A DNA stretch of 64,000 nucleotides from Amaurobius ferox. Its lineage: Eukaryota > Arthropoda > Arachnida > Araneae > Amaurobiidae. The position numbers and the translations under genes are program-made. The notes beneath the pieces are model-generated. The model made no database searches. It worked only from the letters and a program-made list of their open reading frames with translations, and had not been told where the DNA came from. Positions 56,579 through 64,000 of this stretch are shown one piece after another. Each line of letters begins with the position of its first letter. Within the stretch, counting starts at the first letter, position 1. The DNA lies in the NCBI GenBank assembly GCA_951213105.1, contig OX578146.1, forward strand, positions 112,944,127-113,008,126, in the 5' to 3' direction.

Positions 56579-56634
56579 TCCGGCCACTCAAACAGCTGCT
56601 TATACCCTAGGGTGAGTCGGGTGGCCTGGGTCTT
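56579..56634 (+). mobile_element. SINE-tail mini-insertion with 15-bp target duplication
   Basis: A 56-bp insert (TCCGGCCACTCAAACAGCTG ... CCTAGGGTGAGTCGGGTGGC, CTGGGTCTT) flanked by the perfect direct repeat TCACTATCGGAACTG at 56564-56578 and 56635-56649. It corresponds only to the SINE tail and begins at the same base as the mini-insert at 8223-8282. Confidence 0.8.
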
Positions 56635-56659
56635 TCACTATCGGAACTGCAGAATATTC

Positions 56660-56910
56660 ACACCTTTTCTACCTTTTACAAAATTCTTCGTCAAATATAT
56701 TTCTTTAGTAAATGAAGCAGGGCGAAACCTTTGTGAACATTCTATTGATCCCCTTCTTTCCTAATTCCATTATTTTTCTATTTACCTGTTGAACTGGGTA
56801 AGCTGCAGGTGAAATATCTCTCCCCCCGGCACTCAGTTTTGAGCGTAAATGTGAAAGAGGGAGCTGCAAATTTACCAAAATAATGAATTTTCGGAAAAGA
56901 GATTTCATAT
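56660..56910 (+). repeat. Dispersed repeat D, copy 4
   Basis: Aligns with 63780-64000 (TTTTTCTATTTACCTGTTG, TCTCTC, AGTTT(T/C)GA(G/A)CG(T/C)AAATGTG, AAAATAATG) and, inverted, with 43260-43350. Confidence 0.5.
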
Positions 56911-57600
56911 TTCGTGGCTTCGAAATGCTCTTAAATGGCAGCCTGAGTGCTCATACTTTTAGCGTTTTTATAATAAATGCCACATTTACCAGCAGATATC
57001 TGTCATGGTTAGGCGATAAATAGAATTATTAAATACGAATTCTGGCTTAATTAGTGGTATAGATGCTTGTGGGGTTCATTCGGATAATTAGTATTTTAGT
57101 GACGTCTGAATTTTTGACAGATTATTTTTTTTAATTTTCGTAATTACATTGAATTATGTTATACGTAGTGATGTCCGAAATATTTATTTAGAATATTTTA
57201 ATAACATCCGACAGTGTAAAACGTGTACACACACACACACACAAAGCCTATATATATATATAACTTATATCGTGGCTTTTTCAGCATGGTATCCAGATTT
57301 CAAATGCTTCCCTTATATATTGAATAGGGAACCAGGGGTATTTAGCACATGTTTAGTACCTGTTTTATTTATAATTGAATTATTCTCAAGCCAAACTTTG
57401 GGTCTATTTTCTTTTTCTTTTACATGTGATCTTCACACAACTTTCAATAAGGGATAAGTCACAGTTAATTAAAATATACAAGTAATTAAATTTCTTACAA
57501 TATATATATAATATATAAGATGGAAAATGGAAGTTATTAAAGATATTGAAGTGTTATAGCATATATGCGCAAAGCAGCTACAAATACTATACACGATATA
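56911..57600. other. Unassigned; short microsatellites
   Basis: An AC run at 57226-57242 and TA runs near 57247-57262 and 57500-57515. GGGAACCAGGGGTATTTAGC, then ACATGTTTAGTACCTGTTTT (57328-57367) is the inverse of motifs repeated at 58895-58940 and 59055-59095 (AACAGGTACTAAA, CCCTTGTTCCCT). No gene. Confidence 0.45.
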
Positions 57601-57758
57601 AATATAAAAAGTATAAAAAGAATTTTAGAATTGAAAAAAGAAGGAAGGCTTAGCGAGAAGCTTATGGGGTGTAAGGTCACAACCCCTTACCGCCATTAAG
57701 TAAGCTTCTCGCTAAGCCTTCCTTCTTTTTTCAATTCTAAAATTATTTTTATACTTTT

Positions 57759-57764
<6 letters not shown>
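57601..57764. repeat. Long hairpin, 64-bp arms with one mismatch
   Basis: Bases 57601-57664 are inverted at 57701-57764 with a single mismatch and a 36-base loop. The arms include TTAGAATTGAAAAAAGAAGG and AAGGCTTAGCGAGAAGCTTA. The right arm runs directly into a TA microsatellite. It may be a foldback MITE; an inversion artefact of assembly cannot be excluded. Confidence 0.9.

Positions 57765-57825
<61 letters not shown>
57763..57825. repeat. (TA)n microsatellite, left
   Basis: About 31 TA dinucleotides between the hairpin and the mariner-like element. Confidence 0.95.
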
Positions 57826-57826
<1 letters not shown>

Positions 57827-58680
57827 CTGTAAGGGGTCATAGAACTCGCCAAAACAAACAACTTTCACAAAACAATGTGGGGTCGGAAAGCAACCGGCGA
57901 TCCGCGAGAGGGCGCTTTCTCTGGAGTGGATGAAACGTCGCGTCAAAATGGAGAACACAGTAAATCCGCATGCTACACGTTGCAGAAGCCACCAGCAAAG
58001 GTTCTCCGTGAATGTGTGGGCAAAGATTATCCACGACCAATTAATTGGCCCGTACCTGTTACCAGACCGCCTAGACGGACAGAAGTACACCACCTTCCTC
58101 CAGCAGGTGCTGCCAGATTTGCTACGTGTTGTACCAGCAAATCATCGAGTGATTATGTGGTTCCAGTACGACGGAGCGCCAGCACATTACACCAGGATTG
58201 TGCGGAACTACCTGGACATTGCCTTTCCAAACAAATGGATTGGCTTGGTCCTGGTGATTCCATCGCGTGGCCTCCCATATCTCCTGATCTGTCCTGGCCG
58301 GATTTTTCCCTCCAGGGACAGCTATAAAGCGCCGTTTACGAGACGTCCATCGTGTAATTAGAGGACTTTGTCGCCCGAATTAGCGTCGCAGCTGCAGACG
58401 TTCGTGAAATGCTAGGAATCTTCCAAAGTGTACGCGATTCACTCTGTCACCGCTGTCTCGCAGTTGGTGGTCGTTCATTTGAGCATTTGTTTTAAAAATT
58501 TTGCCAATAAATTTCCATTATTCGCCTTCACTGTATTCGCCTTCACTTCATTCCATTTTGACGCGACGTTTCATCCACTATCAGAGAAAGCACCCTCTAG
58601 CGGCTCGCCAGTTGCTTTCCGACCCCACATTGTATTGTGAAAGCTGTTTGTTTTGGTGAGTTCTACAACCTCTTACTGTT
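57825..58680. mobile_element. Mariner-like element with ~128-bp inverted ends
   Basis: Left end 57825-57953 (AACTGTAAGGGGTCATAGAA, CTCGCCAAAACAAAC, CAATGTGGGGTCGGAAAGCA, TGAAACGTCGCGTCAAAATG) is inverted at 58552-58680 at roughly 85-90 percent identity. The 600-bp centre keeps the C-terminal half of a transposase. The N-terminal DNA-binding part is deleted. TA microsatellites lie on both sides, consistent with a TA target, though the exact target duplication is unclear. Confidence 0.8.
57990..58495 (+). pseudogene. Mariner/Tc-like (DDE_3) transposase, C-terminal half
   Basis: Plus strand. One frame gives FSVNVWAKIIHDQLIGPYLL from about 58002, then VLPDLLRVVPANHRVIMWFQ and YDGAPAHYTRIVRNYLDIAF, which contains the second catalytic aspartate (motif HDGAPAH in relatives). 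A frame shift near 58245 moves to WPPISPDLSWPDF, the third acidic motif (SPDLTPLDF in relatives). A final frame shift leads to DFVARISVAAADVREMLGIF, QSVRDSLCHRC and a stop at 58493-58495, an ordinary C-terminus. The helix-turn-helix part and the first catalytic acid are absent, so the element depends on a transposase from elsewhere. The remaining half is well kept, suggesting a fairly recent copy. Confidence 0.75.
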
Positions 58681-58702
58681 CTGACCATCAGTTTATATAC
58701 AC

Positions 58703-58706
<4 letters not shown>

Positions 58707-58770
<64 letters not shown>
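58707..58770. repeat. (TA)n microsatellite, right
   Basis: About 32 TA dinucleotides. Both TA tracts are followed by CTGTAAGG: the left one is the element's own end, the right one is outside it. Confidence 0.95.
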
Positions 58771-58771
<1 letters not shown>

Positions 58772-59592
58772 TGTAAGGATTATAATTGCTTGCAATATAG
58801 TCAGATTCTGTAATCCATCCCCTATTAAATGTTGGTGAATGAAGAGCACATGAAAAATAGAGTTACTCAACGTTGTGCACGAGAAAAGCCGGTTATATAT
58901 AAAACAGGTAATAAATCCCTTGATCCCTGTTCTAAATATAAGGTGAATGGTTAAGTGTAATTATGTATCTGTAATACATCAATCAGAAATATCCACGAAA
59001 GTAGTTAAGCCTGTAACAGTACCCAAATAAAATTATTTCAAATTTCACAAAAAATCCTGTTATATATAATACAGGTACTAAACCCCTTGTTCCCTATATT
59101 AACATACATGGTGAAGGTATAATATATATATCTAAATATAACGATTAATCCAAATTAAAAAGGAATCTTTTAACACTCACTGTAGGAAAAAGTACTAGGC
59201 AATTCGCAACTACATTTCGTATACGTATCTTCCTAAGTATACTATTATGATTTCTGAAGTGCAAAAAGTACTTCGCATTTCGGCCGTCATGGGGGAAATT
59301 AAAATATATATATATATTGTCCAAAACGCTCTTAGTATGCATGCCCCCCCCCTACCTCCATGTAAATATCGAAAGATTCAGTTCTTTTCCGTTAAAAGGC
59401 AATACAATATTCAAGGTAATAAGAAATTATTTTTTATTAAAATGTTTAACACGACTGCAATACATAAACAGCGAAACTTAAAGTTTTGCATTTCGTGTTC
59501 TAATGTTTTCAAATTACATCGAGGTTCAATTTTGGAATTTTTGACAAAAAAAGCAACAAAAAAAAAAAAAAACTCGAAAAACTAGTTTTTTT
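58771..59592. other. Unassigned; two diverged direct repeats
   Basis: GTTATATATAAAACAGGTAA (near 58892) and GTTATATATAATACAGGTAC (near 59058) start two ~60-bp related blocks. A C-run lies at 59344-59351 and an A-run at 59559-59571. No gene. Confidence 0.45.
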
Positions 59593-60561
59593 ACTCTCCT
59601 TATATACATAATGTATAAGGAAAGTATTGTGGAGTCGAAAATTCGAATTCGAGTTTTCGACGGGAGAGCACGTTTCAAGCAGCCCTAATCACGAATCAAA
59701 CATTTTTGAAGTGATGTCTGTGTGTGTGTGTGTGTGAAAGTACGTGTGTGTGTGTGTGAAAATATGTGTGTATGTATGTGTCTGTGTGTGTGTCAATGAG
59801 ACTGTGGAGACGATATCTCACGAACAAATAGAGCGATTCGAATGAAATTTGGTACAAAAATCACAATCCGTGAATACTGGAAGCTTATTGTTTTTAAACG
59901 TAATCGAATGTTCAGAACGCCCCTAAATTTTCGAGTGAAATTTTGAAAAAATCATCAAAAAATTAAAACCTTTGATAAAGTTACGCAAATAGACATTTCT
60001 AATGTAATTTTTTCTTAGAAAACGATTGACATAAACTTTAGAACGCTAACATGAACCGTTCTCGAGATATTGTACATTTTTCAAAAAAATTTATCAAAAA
60101 AATCCCATATATTAAAAAAATATATTAACTGTTGGGAAACATGTTCACTTTTCATATGTAATATCATGCGATAAATTGGGTGACATCATTCTCGTGAATA
60201 TAGCTCTTTCCATTCATGAGAAAAGATACTTTGAGTAATGCTTTTGTATTTGAACGCCAATAGCTGTTTATCTGCTATAAGAATAACTTATTTCTCCGTC
60301 CATAACGCTTGGCGAGATTTCGGCGCCGATTTTGGCGGATTCTCGCCAATTTGGCGACTTTTTTAAATGGTACCAAATTAAAGAAAATCTCGCCAAATGG
60401 ATAAAAATGACATTAAATCAGTGAAATGACGACTCATTGACGAAAATTCAATTCCTAGGAAAGAATATAAATAGCTACTATAAGAAAAACCTATTTTTTT
60501 ATTGTAAAAATAGTAAATTCATTGCATCATACAAGGAAAGTCACGTGTTGCCCACATCAGA
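59593..60561 (+). mobile_element. Family B element, copy 8
   Basis: Complete. Hairpin ACTCTCCTTATATACATAAT ... ATAAGGAAAGT, TTCGAGTTTTCGACGGGAGA, a GT microsatellite with GAAAGTAC and GAAAATAT interruptions (59718-59795), central CTCGCCAATTTGGCGAC, and right end CAAGGAAAGTCACGTGTTGC, CCACATCAGA, then a T-run. Confidence 0.85.
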
Positions 60562-61925
60562 TTTTTTTTTATGGAATAAAAATGTAAGGATTGGCTTGTC
60601 TGTAATATCATGCATAAGGTAACAAGCCCTTATATGGAGGTCAGCATAAATTTGGCACCAAAGTATTTTATCTGCACGTTATTAAGAAATTACTAAATAT
60701 TAAGCAAAATACTGTTTATAAATTAAATTGTTCTAAATAATATAATTTTTCTAAATTTCTTACTGTTTATAAATTACTGTTTATAAATTAAATTGTTCTA
60801 AATAATATAATTTTTCTAAATAATTATATACTGCAGTTTTATCGAATAAAAATATTTGAGTTAAATGTATTGACATTTGGTTTCTTTTGATGTTGCACAG
60901 ATTGTTATATACAGCCTGAATTCTAATTCCACCAAAAAGTGTTACTGCTTTGCCCCTTTTGACAAAAATGTAGGAAATAGACCTGTAGTTTAAACAGTTT
61001 GTAAAAATCGAATTCATCGCATGGGACACCCTAAATTGCCGCCCCGGGCGACCCATATATAGAAATGATTTTATAAATGATTATCATTAGAAACATATTA
61101 TTAGAAAAGCCAATCTTCTATTGCCAAATGTTAAAATGAAATAATTGTTGTTACACCACCACATGTAAGCATTTAAGTATATTTTGTGAAATGAAAGATT
61201 TTTTGAAAAGAAAAATGACATTATATTCTCTGTAATGCAACAATCCAATGCACAATTTGTCAAATATAATGTATTTATCGTTCTGAGACTAAAGATAAAT
61301 TATAACTTGATGATAAAACGGTTAAAACAGAAGATGACAGTCAGATAAAAATGTAAGATTTTAGAGGTGTTACAGTATTGAATTACCTGGGAATATAAAT
61401 AAACAAGATGTACATCTATTTCTTTGCGCGGAATTATATATAATGTAATACAATTGACAATTTGTGGTGAACATTTAATATTTGGGGGTTTTTATCTCCG
61501 AAATTTTATAATAATTCTCACAAAAAAAGAAAATGTGGCTTCTCAAGTGCTGGGATAATAAACAGACAGATAGAATTACACAACATATAATTTTATATTT
61601 AATAGATAATAAGAATTTTACAATTAAACAGCTTTTCTTAGACTACGTTTCGAGATTTCCAATTAAGGGCAGAAATAAAAACAGAGGCTTTCAGGAACAT
61701 TTAGGGCTCTTGATATTAAAAGGTGCATCTTTGTTTTCATTAATTTAGAAAGGTTTAATAACATCAGAGATAGAGGTACAAATAACTATCGGACCACGCT
61801 ATCAGATTTTGAATCGCATTTATTATAGTGTCAAAACGATTTTGTCGCGTTGGAGGCTCATATAATGATTGGGTCTCGTCTCTTTGGAGACTCATATACG
61901 ATTAGGTCACGTTCAAAGTAAGGAA
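60562..61925. other. Unassigned; one 47-bp direct repeat
   Basis: TACTGTTTATAAATTAAATT and the following bases at 60710-60756 recur exactly at 60775-60821 (period 65). No gene recognised; the 71-codon frame at 61533-61748 has no motif. Confidence 0.45.
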
Positions 61926-61927
61926 TA

Positions 61928-63313
61928 CACTCGTCAAAAGTGAAATTGTAGCACCATGAAGGAATGTAGCCATATGCAAATCACAATACCGGTAGAAGAG
62001 AGAGTCATATGCAAATAATAATGAAGTTTTCGTACGTATCGGATCACGTGACACCTAGTTTCGGGTGATAAAGTTCAGCAGACGGCTCGTCCCGTAAATG
62101 ATATCAGCAACGATTTGCTGCATCGAACTTTCGAAAAAGTGAAGAAGCGATGCCCCGAAGACATCAGCAAGCTGTATACCAGCAGTTAACGCCTGGGAAA
62201 CGAGACCGTATCGTGGAACTGCGTGACTTGAGTTTGTCGATGCGTGCAATTGTCATACGTGTTGGGCATGACGTGAGTACCATCCAGCAAAGTGTTGAAG
62301 ACCCAGACCGTCCGACTCGTCCAGAGGACTTAGAGTAACAAGATGGACGGCCGGATCCAGCAAAGTGTGACACGTTGGACGCAGGAGTATCAGAGAACAC
62401 GCCGAAGAGGGAGTGGATCGAACAGGCGCCGAAAGGCTCGTCGAGACCCGTTCCCAACGCCAAGTGACATCCGAAACAACCAGCGACCATCAACGATTGC
62501 ACCTGCGTGCATCCAAACTATTCGCAAAAGGTTGCATGAAGTATAGCTGCGCGTAAAAGGGCCAGCCACTGGGGTGCCATTAAGCACTTGACACAGGGAT
62601 GCACGTCTGGCATATGGCGTCGTCGTCATTGCAACTGGACCAATGAATGCCACCGGGTATTGTTTACAGATGAATATCTCTTCTGCTAGTGGAGGAATGG
62701 AAGTCGTCGGGTGTGGCGGCGTCCCGGGGAACGTCACTTGCCATCTCATATCATCAAGCGTCACATCGGCCCCATACCGGGATCATGATTTGGGGCGGTA
62801 TCATGTTCGATCAGCGGACAGCTCTAGTGCACATTGCAGGTAATCTGACAGCGGACCGGTACGTCAAGCAAGTTGTGTGATGCGTGTGGTTCGGCCGCTG
62901 GTGCAGGCCGTCCCTGGCAAGGTGTTCTACCAAGACAATGCTACATCGCACGGTGAATTCTCAACAGTCTGAACGGAAGTCACATCCTTTCCTGGCCGGA
63001 AGCTTAGGCGGATCTCTGCCATTGAACACGTGTGGGCTCTCATCGGACGTCAGGTGCACCGGGGACCGCCGGTACATACAGTAGATGAACTGCGTGCCGC
63101 AGTGGACGCTGTTTGGCAAGGATTACTTCAACCAACTATTAATAGCCTCATCGATAGTATGCATCGCTGTTTGGCGCTTGTATAGCTGCTCGTGGGGGCC
63201 ACATTTTTCATTGAATAAACATGTTTCTTTTTCATATCTTTGTTTGATCTTTTAATCATTTGCATATGGCTAAGTGCATTCTTTCATGGTGTTGCAATTT
63301 CATTTTTGACGAG
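61928..63313 (+). mobile_element. Tc1-like element with both terminal inverted repeats
   Basis: Left end CACTCGTCAAAAGTGAAATT (61928) and right end CACTCGTCAAAAATGAAATT (minus strand from 63313) pair over about 54-58 bp, down to AGCCATATGCAAAT, with a small indel. Flanks are TA (61926-61927) and CA (63314-63315), a TA duplication with one change. The 1,386-bp element carries one broken transposase gene. Confidence 0.85.
62150..63185 (+). pseudogene. Tc1-like transposase, frameshifted
   Basis: DDE transposase that would move the surrounding element. ATG at 62150 gives MPRRHQQAVYQQLTPGKRDR and a helix-turn-helix region (LSMRAIVIRVGHDVSTIQQS). A frame shift near 62335 continues as TRWTQEYQRTRRRGSGSNRR. 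Later pieces in changed frames are VLFTDEY near 62660 (first catalytic Asp), IMIWGGIMFDQRTALVHIAG and LTADRYVKQVV (62785-62877), FYQDNATSH near 62925-62955 (second Asp) and AIEHVWALIGRQV near 63020-63060 (Glu), with LDSM-like SLIDSMHRCLALV before the stop at 63183-63185. All three catalytic residues are still readable, but at least three frame shifts and stops break the gene. Length fits a ~340-residue Tc1 protein. Confidence 0.85.
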
Positions 63314-63324
63314 TGCAGTCAAAA

Positions 63325-63476
63325 GGAGATTAAGAGAGGTCGGTAGTAAGTGAAAGAGGGTAGGTCCCTGTGGTTGGCGCCCACACAGGGTTCCTGTCTA
63401 AATTGGGTGGCACTTCACGACTGTCCAAACAGATACCTTACACCTCTGGGTAGGTCGGACGGTCTGGGTCGAAGAA
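63325..63476 (+). mobile_element. 5'-truncated SINE
   Basis: Body and tail of the tRNA-derived SINE without its tRNA-like head: GAGAGGTCGGTAGTAAG, CACAGGGTTCCTGTCTAAAT, TGGGTGGCACTTCACGACTG, TAGGTCGGACGGTCTGGGTC. It lies just 12 bp beyond the Tc1-like element. Confidence 0.75.
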
Positions 63477-63779
63477 GAAAAATACATTAGGATAGACAAA
63501 CGGAAGGACAAATGGACGCCTAAATTGGTGATACCAAGGATACGCAGTAAAATTTCATGAACTTTGGTACAGTTGTTTTTCCGTAATGATGAGACAGACA
63601 GGTGGATTTTCAAGTTTATTTATATTTATTTCAGAACATTCAGAGATAATAATCAAATTTCTTGAATTTTAAACTGCACACGTAGTAAACGCATTTATAC
63701 AATTTTTTCTATTAATATCTTTAAATACATGCCATTAATCAAACTAAAATTCTTGTCATTTCTTTCTACCTTTTGCACT

Positions 63780-64000
63780 AAAGTAAAGGTGTTTTGCTCC
63801 ATATGCATCTCCTTCCTAAACGGAACAGTAGGGAGGGGTAAGGGGCATTTTAAAAGCATTTTATTTTTCTCTTTGTTCCGTATTCCATAAATTTTCTATT
63901 TACCTGTTGGATTGAGGGAGCGCCCTCTCTCTGTCACGATATTAAGTTTCGAACGCAAATGTGAAAGGGAGGCTGAGCTGCCAATTTGGCGAAATAATGT
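63780..64000 (+). repeat. Dispersed repeat D, copy 5 (cut by window end)
   Basis: Aligns with 56660-56910: TTTTCTATTTACCTGTTGGA, CTCTCTCT, AAGTTTCGAACGCAAATGTG, GGCGAAATAATG. Its right end is outside the window. Confidence 0.5.

Overview
This window looks like gene-poor nuclear DNA from an arthropod, most likely an arachnid such as a spider. The evidence is indirect. The DNA is strongly AT-rich by eye, coding frames are short and broken, there are no operons or bacterial ribosome binding sites, and it is packed with eukaryotic transposon families: Tc1/mariner, Tigger/pogo, piggyBac-type and hAT-type short elements, a Jockey-like ORF1 and a tRNA-derived SINE. The arachnid placement rests on a general impression of the transposase and SINE sequences and is only moderately likely. 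I see no intact host gene. The best candidate for host or unknown coding sequence is a 100-codon frame on the minus strand at 39231-39533, and it is weak.

Layout. 0-10 kb: a dead Tc1-like transposase (minus), a dispersed repeat, one family A element, a TTAA-flanked 858-bp element with a second foldback element inside it, one family B element with a long CA tract, and a tiny SINE-tail insertion. 10-20 kb: two SINEs in tandem between three copies of one target site, a GT-rich block split by two head-to-tail family A elements, family C pieces, a reverse SINE and a family B element. 20-31 kb: a 2.7-kb Tigger-like element that carries six ~300-bp repeat units, two family B elements in a row (one with a 34-bp array), a truncated family B copy and a second Tigger-like element. 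31-40 kb: a hAT-type element, a Jockey-like ORF1 without its polymerase ORF, and two family B elements. 40-50 kb: mostly unassigned AT-rich DNA with a ~36-bp satellite, a decayed family A copy sitting in a Tc1 remnant, and a 748-bp TA-flanked inverted-repeat element. 50-64 kb: an inverted-repeat element with 62-bp tandem units, a Tc1 pseudogene whose catalytic region is replaced by a 20-bp minisatellite, a 64-bp-arm hairpin beside a mariner-like element between two TA tracts, a family B element, and a Tc1-like element with both ends present.

The most notable content is a set of related non-autonomous families (A, B, C; at least a dozen copies or fragments). One end of each is a hairpin that begins ACTTTCC and finishes GGAAAGT. 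The same arm sequence recurs inverted just inside the opposite end. Families A and B have different arm sequences, yet within each family all the arms match. Copies lie in T-tracts, carry a microsatellite at a fixed internal place, and in one case sit head to tail sharing TTTTT. This recalls non-autonomous Helentron/DINE-type rolling-circle elements, but that assignment is inference; no Rep/helicase gene is present here.
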